Source: Candidatus Protochlamydia phocaeensis (GTDB lineage: Bacteria; Chlamydiota; Chlamydiia; Chlamydiales; Parachlamydiaceae). From it: a stretch of DNA of 64,000 bases. Position numbers and translations under genes: made by a program. The notes beneath the pieces are model-generated. The model ran no database searches and was not told the DNA's origin. It saw nothing but the letters and a program-made list of their open reading frames with translations. Shown here one piece after another: positions 7,638-16,962 of this stretch (positions within the stretch are counted from its first letter, which is position 1; each line of letters starts with the position of its first letter). The stretch lies in assembly GCF_001545115.1 (NCBI RefSeq), contig NZ_FCNU01000032.1:124001-188000 (forward strand), given 5' to 3'.

Positions 7638-10100
7638 ATGAGCTTGATCTCCATTTCTCATTTTGCTGAGTATAATCACTTTAGTAGCCCTTTAAAAGTA
7701 TACAATCCGACCTCTTCTATTACACTGGAGTATGTTTCAAGCCTCCTAGAATTTCATGGGCTAGTCCAGCAAACATTCGAGGATTATTTTCAAAGGGAAA
7801 AGCCTTCTTTAGCACAGTGGGAAAGGTTTAAAAACGATTATCTCATTCGAGAAGAGGGATCAACAACCACAATCAAGGTAAAAAGCACAAATATTGAAAT
7901 GAGAGATAAGCGGCAAAAGCAAATTATTTTAGCCGTTACCAGTCTTTATCGTCATCTTCTAAAACAATCAGCTGTTCTCAATCAAACAGAAAGTCCTTCT
8001 TTTGCTTCTTTAAAAGAAGCAGGGACAGAATGTAAAGAGGAAGAGAAAGCACCTATCCATTATTTAAATTACCTAGCTCCTCTTGATTTTTCTTCCTCAA
8101 ATCCAAAGCCCGGTCCCATTCAAATCTTGCCTAATGAAATCCTCGATCATATTTTCTCTTTTGTGATAAAAAGCTGGCAAGACATGGGACGCATTAGCTT
8201 AACTTGTAAGAACTTTGCCTATATCACTCTGGATCCAGGCTGTTTAAAACGCTATTTTCAACAATCCCCGGCTTTTTATCAAATTTCGCGACCGGATTTA
8301 AGTCGTCGTTTACTCGATTATACGCATTTTCATCCTACTCAACTGAATCCACGCCAAACAGATTTATCAGATAAAGACTTAGCAATTATTGCCAATCAAG
8401 GCTCGCAATTAAGCAATTTAATTTTGCAAGGAGGCTCCTTTACCGTTGAAGGCCTAAAAAACCTTTTACAAAATTGCCCTGAGCTGCAAACCATCGAATT
8501 TCACCGTTGCCATCTTGATCACATTGACGAATGCATCTCCATCCTTGGCTTGTATGCCCCTCAGCTTAAGCATTTGAGAGTGATTGATTGCCCCATGACC
8601 GACCAATCTTTACTCGCCTTAGCGGCTTGCAAGCTTCAGCTGCTTTCTTTCGAATATTGGAACAGCTTAAGCCAAGGAACCTTGACAGATTATGGCTTAA
8701 TCCCTTTCTTTGATAGTTTGCCTTATCTGGAAACAGTAAAATTAACAGGTTGTCTGCATGCTACTGAAAATGCCTTGTTAGCATTAATTGAAAAGCCCAT
8801 TCCTCCCACACTGGAAAAGAAAGGCTCTCGCTTAAAAGAAGTGGGCTTTTCTTATTGCGGCTATGCAGGCCAAGCATTGCTCGAGTCTCTGGCTGATAAT
8901 TGTTTAAAATTAGAAAAACTTACCTTGGGGTTCGCTCCTTCCCTATGCACAACGAATTTATTACAAAAAAAACAAGGGCTTGTTCGCATCTTTCAAGACT
9001 GCAATCAGTTAAGCTCTATTAGCCTATCGGATTGCAGGTATTTGGATGAAGAGGCGTTTAAATTGCTGACATTGACACCTACCGCCTCTTCTTTAAAGGA
9101 ATTAGAATTATACCGCTGCATTCGCCTAACGCCAATTTTTACCCAGAATTTACGCAATTGGACGCATTTAAACACATTTAAATATCAACCGTTCAAGCCT
9201 AAAGATACAGTAGAAACCCCTCCTCTCTTAAAAGCCACTCCTCTCTTATCCGAACTCGCTCATTTGAATTTACAGACCTTGAGCCTGGTGGACTGTCCTA
9301 TACTGATGGACTGTCCTAAAAAGGAAAATTCCTTAAATAGCTATCTGGAAAAGAAGGGATCCTCTCTTAAGCATTTCGAATTGAAGGGTTGCGGATCATT
9401 CGGCGCCTCTTTGCTTGATAAACTTGGAGAGAATTGCCAAAACTTAGAGAACCTGGAACTATTGATTTCCCCATCAACAAATCCTTTTGACGATAAAAGT
9501 CTGGAAAAATTAGTGAAAGGGTGCCCTGCTTTACGCACCTTGCAGTTAAAATCTCCTTCTCGAAATAGCTGTGGCAGTTTTTCTCATCAGGCCCTAAACA
9601 TACTAGCCAAGGGTTCCCCTCAACTCTGCCATCTCACCTTGGAAGGATTTCTGTTAGCTCCCTCTAAGGCATTTAATAATCAATCAAGCGAGAGCACAGA
9701 GCCAAAACCTGAAATACTAGGCCAAGAATCAGAGATACACAGAAGCTTAAAAGCCTTTACTAGGCGCTGTATCCATTTGACTCATTTGGGCCTGCCCAAA
9801 AACCAATTGAATGCCACAGATGCTCTCCTTCTTCTCAACGCTTTTTCAGCCGAAATGCGTTCTTTGGATATCGATCAAACATCTTGGTCACATCAAGAGA
9901 AAGTGATTGACGCAATTACACAGTGCAAGCGTTTGCAAAACCTGCAGCTTTGCTCTACGCTTATCACTCAAGAGCAGCTAAAACACGCTATTGACGCTCT
10001 TCCCCACTTGCAATACTTAGAGATAAGAAATGGCGAGCATCTACAACTTGATTCCTCCCCCCCCTCCTTTTTTCCTCCTTCTTTATTCGTTAAGAAATAG
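7638..10100 (+). CDS. F-box and leucine-rich-repeat protein, probable host-directed effector
   Basis: The 820-residue protein has a eukaryote-like architecture. An N-terminal region (1-160) without recognised domains is followed by an F-box at about 162-207 (LPNEILDHIFSF, then MGRISLTCKNFAYI). Cysteine-containing LRRs of the F-box/FBXL type then run from about 250 to 800 (for example LKEVGFSYCGYAGQALLESL, NLENLELLIS, LSSISLSDCRYLDEEAFKLL). F-boxes bind Skp1 in host SCF ubiquitin ligases and the LRRs select targets, so by family knowledge it would redirect amoebal ubiquitination. There is no signal peptide, which is consistent with type III secretion. It stands alone between AT-rich spacers, as expected for an accessory effector. 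Confidence 0.85.
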   Translation: MSLISISHFAEYNHFSSPLKVYNPTSSITLEYVSSLLEFHGLVQQTFEDYFQREKPSLAQWERFKNDYLIREEGSTTTIKVKSTNIEMRDKRQKQIILAVTSLYRHLLKQSAVLNQTESPSFASLKEAGTECKEEEKAPIHYLNYLAPLDFSSSNPKPGPIQILPNEILDHIFSFVIKSWQDMGRISLTCKNFAYITLDPGCLKRYFQQSPAFYQISRPDLSRRLLDYTHFHPTQLNPRQTDLSDKDLAIIANQGSQLSNLILQGGSFTVEGLKNLLQNCPELQTIEFHRCHLDHIDECISILGLYAPQLKHLRVIDCPMTDQSLLALAACKLQLLSFEYWNSLSQGTLTDYGLIPFFDSLPYLETVKLTGCLHATENALLALIEKPIPPTLEKKGSRLKEVGFSYCGYAGQALLESLADNCLKLEKLTLGFAPSLCTTNLLQKKQGLVRIFQDCNQLSSISLSDCRYLDEEAFKLLTLTPTASSLKELELYRCIRLTPIFTQNLRNWTHLNTFKYQPFKPKDTVETPPLLKATPLLSELAHLNLQTLSLVDCPILMDCPKKENSLNSYLEKKGSSLKHFELKGCGSFGASLLDKLGENCQNLENLELLISPSTNPFDDKSLEKLVKGCPALRTLQLKSPSRNSCGSFSHQALNILAKGSPQLCHLTLEGFLLAPSKAFNNQSSESTEPKPEILGQESEIHRSLKAFTRRCIHLTHLGLPKNQLNATDALLLLNAFSAEMRSLDIDQTSWSHQEKVIDAITQCKRLQNLQLCSTLITQEQLKHAIDALPHLQYLEIRNGEHLQLDSSPPSFFPPSLFVKK

Positions 10101-10534
10101 CTTCCTTCAAAAAGGCTATATTATGCGACCTAGGAACGATAAGGTATCCCTTCCTTTATAAAAAATAGGGATCGCTTGCCATTTTTCATCTGCGAGAGCT
10201 CACGTCAATCCAAAGAATAAAAAACTCAAAATCAGGTTAATCAGGTTAATAATGATATCTGAGGTTATTTTTTTCTTACTCCGACTTCTCTTAGAAAGAA
10301 AATAATCTTAGCTAGACAATTAGCAATTAAACAGTTTAATAATGACTGTTTACAAATTACCATCAACCAATAAAAACCTTCCAAACAACTAGAAAGCATT
10401 GAAATTAAATAAAAAACAAATTATCGACTAATTTTACATTAATTTAAACCCGCTTTAATACAAGTTTAACAAACCTGTCTTATAAATTACGTACAAATCT
10501 ACAATCATTTTAATAAAAATTAAGACAGGTTTTA
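10101..10534. other. AT-rich spacer with a partial family-2 repeat
   Basis: No gene is visible. Bases 10172-10240 match the outer arm of the family-2 repeat at 13375 in inverted orientation (TGCGAGAGCTCACGTCAATC, then AAAAACTCAAAATCAGGTTA), with a direct ATCAGGTTA duplication just after. The rest is plain AT-rich DNA before the next gene. Confidence 0.55.
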
Positions 10535-11845
10535 ATGAACACTAATAATAATTTATCTCCAGTTATTTCTATACCGCAAATAGTCATAGATGGCTTGGAC
10601 CCCCAATTGCAGCAATCTTCTGCATGTCCTTTAAAAAATCCATCTGCAATTCGTCAGAATGAATTAAAGCTCACGATTGGCAAAAAAGCCTATCATAAAG
10701 CAGATTCTTCTCAAGTCCCCCAAATCAGCGATATCCAAAAGCAGCAGATGATTGAGGGAGTCTCCACTGATTTGGAAGAAATGGATGACTGGATAAATGA
10801 GGAAGATGGCTTCGACAATGCGCCTGAATTTGATGAAGCCCCTGTTGAGCTTAATATTGGAACTTTTGTTAAGACGCCTTCTTCTCCTATTGAAGTAGAT
10901 ACAACAGAAGTGGAAAAAATTTTGATGCCCCAAAAGCTTAGCAAGCATAAGCGCCAAAAGGCCAACCGAAAGGCAAGAACCGCCTTGCGTTTAGAACAAG
11001 AAAAAGAAAAGAAGCGCATCGAACAAGAAAAACTGGACATGGGTTTTACTTTAAAATCTTTAGGATGCGATCGCTTTGCCCTTGTCAATCAACTCAATAA
11101 AGGAGAGGAAGACGGAACTGGGCTGGCAGAAGATTTTAGAAAGCTAGGTCAATTCCGACAAAAGACAATGGGTGAACGCCATGTATGGAAGCGCTTAAAT
11201 GCTTATTTGGTGATGGGCCGTTACATAGCTGAAAAGGCTCCTTATTTGACAGAATATGAACTGCCCTTTCATCAAAGGGACCAGTATGCGGCTGTTTCCT
11301 ATGTCACACCGCCTGGCTATAAAGGTCAGAAGTCCCAGTATAGCACCTTTGAGCGCGTCCATATCGCCATGCTTAGCAAAATTGTCTTACAAAAGGACGA
11401 AAAGTTAGTAAAAATGGTTGGATCTGTAACGGTTAAAGGTAAAGAGACCTCTTTGCATCATTTCTTCAATCTCTGCGATATCGCGCCTAAAATGCTCAAT
11501 GCGATAGACAGCTATGCGGAGCTGCTTTTAAGAGAAGATGCCATTTCTCTCTTACAGGAAGTAAAGAACGAAGAATGCACGGATCTCGAAGCTGCTGATG
11601 AATTGGCTAGAAGATACGGCTATTGCTTGATTGAATTGCAAGATCGCATTAGCGCTGGAGATACGCGCATTCCAAGAGGATTTCCCTTGAAAAGAGAACT
11701 CCGCGATTCGCTTTTAACTATTTTCAAGGATAAGAAAGAAGCGCTAAAATATATCGATGGAATGCTGGAAGCAATCATCGAATTTCGCAAACAATCTGCT
11801 CCTGGACTAAGAGAATTATTTAACCCTACTCCTTCCCTTTACTAA
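10535..11845 (+). CDS. Hypothetical charged protein, possible effector
   Basis: I do not recognise this 436-residue protein. A polar N-terminus leads into an acidic segment (about 85-125, LEEMDDWINEEDGFDNAPEF) and then a strongly basic coiled coil (about 133-170, KHKRQKANRKARTALRLEQE). A globular, mainly helical C-terminal half runs from about 185 to 430. No signal peptide or membrane segment is present. It is monocistronic, with a strong terminator immediately downstream, and lies in the accessory island beside the F-box and protease genes. A host-directed role is inference from context only. Confidence 0.72.
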   Translation: MNTNNNLSPVISIPQIVIDGLDPQLQQSSACPLKNPSAIRQNELKLTIGKKAYHKADSSQVPQISDIQKQQMIEGVSTDLEEMDDWINEEDGFDNAPEFDEAPVELNIGTFVKTPSSPIEVDTTEVEKILMPQKLSKHKRQKANRKARTALRLEQEKEKKRIEQEKLDMGFTLKSLGCDRFALVNQLNKGEEDGTGLAEDFRKLGQFRQKTMGERHVWKRLNAYLVMGRYIAEKAPYLTEYELPFHQRDQYAAVSYVTPPGYKGQKSQYSTFERVHIAMLSKIVLQKDEKLVKMVGSVTVKGKETSLHHFFNLCDIAPKMLNAIDSYAELLLREDAISLLQEVKNEECTDLEAADELARRYGYCLIELQDRISAGDTRIPRGFPLKRELRDSLLTIFKDKKEALKYIDGMLEAIIEFRKQSAPGLRELFNPTPSLY

Positions 11846-11856
11846 ATTGTGATTGT

Positions 11857-11891
11857 GAGGCCTTTCTTTTAAAAAGAAAGGCCTCTGTTTT
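11857..11891 (+). terminator. Rho-independent terminator of the 10535 gene
   Basis: GAGGCCTTTCTTTT pairs with AAAAAGAAAGGCCTC, followed by TGTTTT. It begins 11 bases after the stop codon. Confidence 0.88.
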
Positions 11892-11915
11892 ATCGATTTT
11901 CAAATAAATACCCCA

Positions 11916-11975
11916 TTTGTTTTAAAGATTTTTGAGCGGAAAAAGATCTGCAGTTATTGCCCTATTTTTTAACAC
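11916..11975 (+). pseudogene. Relic of an LRR-family gene N-terminus
   Basis: The frame starting at 11921 reads F-K-D-F-stop-A-E-K-D-L-Q-L-L-P-Y-F. It is almost the same as LKDFRAEKDLRLLPYF encoded at 12476-12523 in the LRR pseudogene 560 bases downstream. The Arg codon CGA has become TGA. This is an older, mostly erased member of the same gene family; nothing else of it is readable. Confidence 0.6.
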
Positions 11976-12344
11976 TTATCTTTTAAGCATTCCTCTTAAA
12001 AAAACTCCAAACTCAGGGAATAAGCCTGCCCACCAATTCTGTATCAACAAACCTTACCTAAACCACTAGTGTTTTTTTCCAGATCATTAAATTCTTTTAT
12101 TTTTAATTTAATTTTATCAAATTGATAATTTCATAAATTAAAAATTTGTTTTAAATTTAAAAAAATAAATCATAATAAAATCAACACAAACTATTAATCA
12201 CTTAATAAATTACAATATGATTTACAACTTCTAATTAATTGATAGATTGACTCATCTTTTTATTGCATTATTAGGAAATCGTTATTTGCTCTAGATAAGC
12301 TCTAGGGGAGGCAATGAATTTATAAAACAAGCCGAGGAGAACTT
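11976..12344. other. AT-rich spacer before the LRR pseudogene
   Basis: No gene is visible. Bases 12047-12086 weakly resemble the end of repeat family 1 (CTTACCTAAACCACTAGTG). A ribosome site (GAGGAG, 12334-12339) precedes the pseudogene ATG, so the old start region is still intact. Confidence 0.5.
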
Positions 12345-13165
12345 ATGAACAACTTACAAACCATCGCTCTTAATGCTTGGATAAATCAGATTCCAAGAGA
12401 GTTGACGAAAGAGGATGAGAAAGAATTGGAAAAACTTCCAGAAGACATGGATCCTCAAATATGCCTGCAAGTTTGCTTAAAGATTTTCGAGCAGAAAAAG
12501 ACCTCAGGCTATTGCCCTATTTTTCCAATAATTATTTTTCGCAGATTCCATCTATGAAGGAGATTGATAAGGGAACGCTTACCACCGATCGAGTCGTGCA
12601 AATCCTTTTAAAGGCCTTCCCAAATTTAGAAAGCCTTGACTTATCCGAGCAAAAAATAGCAAGCTTAAGTCAATTAAATTTATTTGGTCAAGACAAGAAT
12701 GCCCATTAAAAAAAACTTAATCTTTCCAACACTGATATTGATCGCTTGGATGGCTGGGGTTCCCCTCATATTGAAGAGTTAGATTTAAGCGGTTCTCAAA
12801 AGCTGCCCGCAGAAGAACTTCTTAAGCTCAAAGATAAATATCCAAATCTTAAAAAACTTGATGTGAGCGAGACTAGTATTCGCACCTTGGATGGTTTGGA
12901 ACTCCCTCATCTTGAAGAGTTAGATTTAAGCGGTTGTCGAAAGCTGCCCACAGAAGAATGTCTTAAGCTTAAAGATAAATGTCCAAATCTTAAAAAACTT
13001 GATGTGAGCGAGACTGATATTCGCACCTTGGATGGTTTGGAACTCCCTCATCTTGAAGAGTTAGATATAACCGATTCGACTTTATCAGAAAAAATTAAGG
13101 GTCTTAACCTCAAAGATAAATTCCCAAATCTCAAAAAATTTAACGCTTCATCTCTTCCGTATTAG
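12345..13165 (+). pseudogene. LRR protein gene broken by one frameshift and one nonsense mutation
   Basis: The start has a good ribosome site and reads MNNLQTIALNAWINQIPREL. The reading frame shifts near 12461, after which the second frame continues with LLKDFRAEKDLRLLPYF and LRR sequence. A TAA at 12707-12709 interrupts a repeat exactly where paralogous repeats have leucine (PNLKKL), consistent with a single TTA to TAA change. The frame then stays open through LRRs to 13165. Two 141-base tandem units (47 codons, starting 12773 and 12914) and a third partial one encode LEELDLSGCRKLPTE-type repeats. As it stands it cannot make a full-length protein. Sequencing error cannot be excluded for the frameshift. 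Confidence 0.8.
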
Positions 13166-13374
13166 AAGGCAGGCTAATAGCCTGCTTGCTACTCCCTAAA
13201 CTGAATATTTTAGATAACATTATACAAGAGACTTCCAATCGTTGGAAGTCTCCAAATTAAGCCGCCTGTTTCAACAAACAAGCAATTGCTACTCAATGCA
13301 AGTCTAAGACTAACTTGCGTTTCTCTGATAATCAGCCTAAAATGAGTCAAGGTCAAAGGCCTTCTTGCTTTCTT
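13166..13374. other. Spacer with two small hairpins
   Basis: GCAGGCTAATAGCCTGC (13169-13185), just after the pseudogene stop, may be its old terminator stem. AGACTTCCAATCGTTGGAAG at 13229 continues to TCT at 13251 and forms a perfect 9-bp stem without a T-run. No gene is visible. Confidence 0.45.
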
Positions 13375-13520
13375 TTAACCTGAGTTTTGAGTTTTTGCGT
13401 TTGGATTGACAGGAAAGCTCTCGCCGGTGAAAACATCCCTATTTCTTAATATTGACCGCTTTGTCATTTATTCATCTCCGAGGCTGTGACAGTCAAAACG
13501 GCAAAAAAATTCAAAACTCA
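13375..13520. repeat. MITE-like repeat, family 2 (complete copy)
   Basis: The element starts TTTTAACCTGAGTTTTGAG, with its right end at AAAAAATTCAAAACTCA. The two halves are imperfect inverted repeats over most of their length (GCTCTCGCCGGTGAAAA opposite CATCTCCGAGGC). Related copies lie at 10172, 34832 and 40984. It encodes no protein. Confidence 0.72.
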
Positions 13521-13554
13521 TAGTCATTTAAATAAAACCGATTAAATTAAAAAA

Positions 13555-13575
13555 TAAATATTGTATAATAAAAAA
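13555..13575 (+). promoter_or_regulatory. Probable -10 region of the first protease-like gene
   Basis: TATAAT at 13564-13569 lies in a TGTATAATAAAAA block that is also present before the paralogue (15272-15277) at a similar distance from the ATG (75 and 69 intervening bases). No clear -35 is visible in the surrounding AT-rich DNA. Confidence 0.5.
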
Positions 13576-13644
13576 ATATAAATTTTATAAATTAACCTTT
13601 AATTTTATACAATCATTTATTAATTAAAGAAAAGAGGAAGAATA

Positions 13645-15006
13645 ATGTCTATTCACCCTTGGCAAGAGACTTATCAGGCCTTAACGGATTCCGCTCTTTT
13701 TGATAAAAGCAAATCAAAGAGCGAACAATCCTATTTACGCGTTAAGCAGACAGGCACGGGAGAAAAAATCTTAGAAGTGGCGCATCTGAGTTTTCTCGAA
13801 CGCGTACAGGCATGGCTGGGGTTTGGCAATGCCAGTTTAAGAAACATTCACAAATTTTTATCCTCGGACGAGGGAAAGACGCAATTGAATACGATTTTCA
13901 ATAGCGGAGGCAGAATTGATAAGCAAAAGCTTATTCAAAACCTGAACACTTTGAAAACTAAGTCTGCACATGCTTTTTCTCCTTTAAATCGAGTTAAATC
14001 AGCCGCTCGCTTGATCTTACCTGCCCATATAGAAGAGCCCGAGAAAAGCCTTGCAAAACACGCAAATTTTCCAAAAAAAACTGTGCATTTTGATCTTCCT
14101 TTATCAGCAAAAGAGATTAAAGAGCAGGCTAATGAAAAAAGAGAGCTTTCCCATTCAAGATCCGTAGCAAAATCCGATCCAAGGTTAGCCTTTGCCTCAA
14201 CTCCTAAAGTCCGAACCAATTTGGCTGAGCAGCGCCCTCAATGGGTTCCTCAGACTGTTGTTTCTAAAATTGGAACGTTGAGCACACAAAACTTTAACTT
14301 TAGTTGCCTGTCTGACGCACTTTCTTCTGCAGATAAGGAAGCACGGCTTAAATGGTTTTTCTCGCAGCGAAAATATCCTCCTATGTCTGTAGTGGGAATA
14401 GATACGGTTCGTCCTGTGGCGGGAATAAAAGATCCTTCTACTTGTCCTACTCAAGATGGTTATGCCGCAAGTCCCGGTGCTCATGGCCCTCATAAGTTGC
14501 TCTTTCTTTCCGACGAGAAGATTAGCCATATTGCAGACTGCCAATCCGTTCGTTTCACTTCAGAAGATGAAATTCCAATAGGCGTTTATGCAGATGGGAA
14601 AACAATGATTCAGCAACAAGCTAATCGCGGTTGTGTGGCCGCTTGTGCAGCTATGCTAGTAGAAGACCGCGGAAGAAATTGCGATATCGAAGCCCTGCAT
14701 AGAACAAATCTTGCTAATGAAGAATCTTTCTTAACATGGATACACCAGTCAGGATTAAAAGGGGAGTTAGCGACCCTTAAGGCCGACCCCAATGAACTTA
14801 AAGCTTTCGTTCAAAAATACGGCTCCATATCAATCCGCATTACGGAACCAAACATCGGCAACCATCAAATTATTCTAGATGACATCGATGCAGAAAATGC
14901 AACTATTCGCGATCCCTTCCATGGCTGGCGCATTACGATTCCAACAAGCGAATTGATAAAAATGGCAGGCAAAAAAATAGAAGCTGTCTATATTGAAAAC
15001 ACCTGA
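13645..15006 (+). CDS. Putative papain-like (C39/C70-type) cysteine protease, first tandem copy
   Basis: The 453-residue protein has an N-terminal module (about 28-70, SYLRVKQTGTGEKILEVAHL, then a WLGFGNASLRN stretch), a polar linker and a C-terminal domain that looks like a papain-fold protease. Visible residues are QQQ (323-325), RGCVAACAAMLV with candidate nucleophile Cys330, NHQIILDDID with His407 and RDPFHGW with Asp423. This is the Gln/Cys/His/Asp layout of C39 and AvrRpt2-like C70 peptidases. It has no signal peptide. Position in an effector island suggests a host-directed protease, which is inference. Its near copy follows 340 bases later. Confidence 0.75.
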   Translation: MSIHPWQETYQALTDSALFDKSKSKSEQSYLRVKQTGTGEKILEVAHLSFLERVQAWLGFGNASLRNIHKFLSSDEGKTQLNTIFNSGGRIDKQKLIQNLNTLKTKSAHAFSPLNRVKSAARLILPAHIEEPEKSLAKHANFPKKTVHFDLPLSAKEIKEQANEKRELSHSRSVAKSDPRLAFASTPKVRTNLAEQRPQWVPQTVVSKIGTLSTQNFNFSCLSDALSSADKEARLKWFFSQRKYPPMSVVGIDTVRPVAGIKDPSTCPTQDGYAASPGAHGPHKLLFLSDEKISHIADCQSVRFTSEDEIPIGVYADGKTMIQQQANRGCVAACAAMLVEDRGRNCDIEALHRTNLANEESFLTWIHQSGLKGELATLKADPNELKAFVQKYGSISIRITEPNIGNHQIILDDIDAENATIRDPFHGWRITIPTSELIKMAGKKIEAVYIENT

Positions 15007-15262
15007 TCCTCTCTTTCTCAGAAAAATTTCTTTCCCCAAAAAAGTCCTCTACTCATTTTCTATTAAATAAACCTTCCCCACCTTTTTCCATTCTTTCGCT
15101 TCTTTATAGGCTTATTTCAGCTTAATAAAAAAAATGCTAAAACCCCCTCAATGGAAAGCGAGAAGCAATCATTGAATTCCACGAGCCATCTGCTACGAGA
15201 CTAAGAAAATTAGTTAAATTTTCCCTCGCTCTTTTAAACAAAAAAAATAATTAATTTTAAAA
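15007..15262. other. Spacer between the two protease-like paralogues
   Basis: AT-rich DNA with no gene and no obvious repeat copy. The adjoining 15263-15283 stretch holds the promoter-like block shared with the first copy. Apart from that block the two upstream regions are not similar, so the duplicated unit does not include much flanking DNA. Confidence 0.5.
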
Positions 15263-15283
15263 TTAAATACTGTATAATAAAAA
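15263..15283 (+). promoter_or_regulatory. Probable -10 region of the second protease-like gene
   Basis: TATAAT at 15272-15277 lies within the TGTATAATAAAAA block shared with the upstream region of the first copy. Confidence 0.5.
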
Positions 15284-15346
15284 CAAATAAAGTAATAATT
15301 AATTACTAAACACAACTATTCAAATAATTAAAGAAAGAAAAAAATC

Positions 15347-16768
15347 ATGTCTATTCACCCTTGGCAAGAGACTTATCAGGCCTTAACGGATTCCGCTCTT
15401 TTTGATAAAAGCAAATCAAAGAGCGGACAATCCTATTTACGCGTTAAGCAGACAGGCACGGGAGAAAAAATCTTAGAAGTGGCGCATCTGAGTTTTCTCG
15501 AACGCGTACAGGCATGGCTGGGGTTTGGCAATGCCAGTTTAAGAAATGTCCACAAATTTTTATCTTCGGAAGAGGGAAAAACGCAGCTGAATACGATCTT
15601 CAACAGTGGGAACCGTGTGGATAAGCAAAGGGTTATTCATAACTTAAACACCTTAAAAGCAAAGTCTGCGCATGCTTTATCTCCTTTAAATAGAATTAAG
15701 TCGGCCTCTCAATTCATTTTACCCACAGACGTAGAAGACACGTCTTCGATCAACCTAAGGCCACAGGAAGCCGAGCCTGGATTGCCAAAAAAGACGGTAC
15801 GCTTTGATCTCCCTTCCTCAGAAGAGGAGCCTAATGATCAATCCCTTAAAGACCATCATTCCGGGTCACCCCAGATAAATGATATACCAGAACCGCCACG
15901 CAAAATTTTAAAATCCAATGCAGGCAGACCTTTACCCTTAGAACCAAAATTAGGGTCCGTATCCCTTAAAATTCAAACCAACTTGGCTGAGCAACGCCCT
16001 CATTGGGTTCCTCAGACTGTTGTTTCCAAGAATGGAACGTTGAGCACGCAAAATTTTAACTCTAGTTGTATGCCCGACGCGCTTTCTTCTGCAGATAAGG
16101 AAGCGCGGCTTAAATGGTTTTTCTCGCAGAGAAAATATCCTCCCGTATCAAGAATAGATACGGTTAATTTCAGTGGTATAAAAGATCCTTTGACTTATCC
16201 TACCCAGGATGATTATGCTGCAAGTGCTAGTGCTCATGGCCCTCATCAATTGATTTTTCTTTCTGACGAGAAAATTAGCCATATTGCGGAATGCCAATCT
16301 ATTCGTTTCACTTCGAAGGAAAACATTCCCATAGGCGTTTATGCGGATGGAAAAACGATGATTCAACAGCAAGCCACTCGCGGCTGTGTGGCCGCTTGTG
16401 CAGCCATGCTAGTAGAAGACCAGGGAAGAAATTGCGACGTCAGAAGCCTTCAGGAAACAAATTTAGCTGACGAAATACGCCTCTTAGCATGGATAAACAA
16501 ATCAGGCTTGAAAGGAGGAATAGCCACCATTAATGGCAGCCCTGCAAAGCTTAGGTCTCTTATTCAAAAACATGGCTCTATATCAATAGGAATCAGCGAT
16601 CGCGATATTGGCAGCCATCAAATTATTCTAGATGACATCGATGCAAAAAAGGCGACTATTCGGGATCCCTTCCATGGCTGGCGCATTACAATCCCAACAA
16701 GTGAATTGATAAAAATGGCAGGCAAAAAAATAGAAGCTGTCTATATTGAAAAAACCCAGGATACCTGA
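15347..16768 (+). CDS. Putative papain-like cysteine protease, second tandem copy
   Basis: The 473-residue paralogue of the preceding gene has the same N-terminal module and a C-terminal domain with candidate catalytic Cys347 (RGCVAACAAM), His424 (GSHQIILDDID), Asp440 (RDPFHGW) and the QQQ stretch just before the cysteine. The first 200 bases match the first copy with a single difference (GAA to GGA, Glu27 to Gly). The linker (about 120-210) is divergent and longer by about 20 residues, with acidic and proline-rich segments. Conserved ends with a divergent middle point to gene conversion or selection on the linker. Substrate is unknown. Confidence 0.75.
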   Translation: MSIHPWQETYQALTDSALFDKSKSKSGQSYLRVKQTGTGEKILEVAHLSFLERVQAWLGFGNASLRNVHKFLSSEEGKTQLNTIFNSGNRVDKQRVIHNLNTLKAKSAHALSPLNRIKSASQFILPTDVEDTSSINLRPQEAEPGLPKKTVRFDLPSSEEEPNDQSLKDHHSGSPQINDIPEPPRKILKSNAGRPLPLEPKLGSVSLKIQTNLAEQRPHWVPQTVVSKNGTLSTQNFNSSCMPDALSSADKEARLKWFFSQRKYPPVSRIDTVNFSGIKDPLTYPTQDDYAASASAHGPHQLIFLSDEKISHIAECQSIRFTSKENIPIGVYADGKTMIQQQATRGCVAACAAMLVEDQGRNCDVRSLQETNLADEIRLLAWINKSGLKGGIATINGSPAKLRSLIQKHGSISIGISDRDIGSHQIILDDIDAKKATIRDPFHGWRITIPTSELIKMAGKKIEAVYIEKTQDT

Positions 16769-16962
16769 TTTTTCTCTCTTTTTGCTTAACGTAAAAGAAA
16801 GGAAGAGCCGTCCTGTCTTTTTGACGTTTCAAACCTAGCTTTCTAGTTAACTAACATTTTTCCTTATCCTTTTGCATTCTTTTGCTAGGCAAATAGTGTG
16901 CAAGCGGGAATAATAGGCCTATCAAATTCTTTTAATTTATTCCTTCACCTTTGCTTCTTAAT

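Noticed and set aside
10535-11845. Fic or other known effector enzyme
   Set aside because: No HPFx(D/E)GN or other catalytic motif is present; left as hypothetical.
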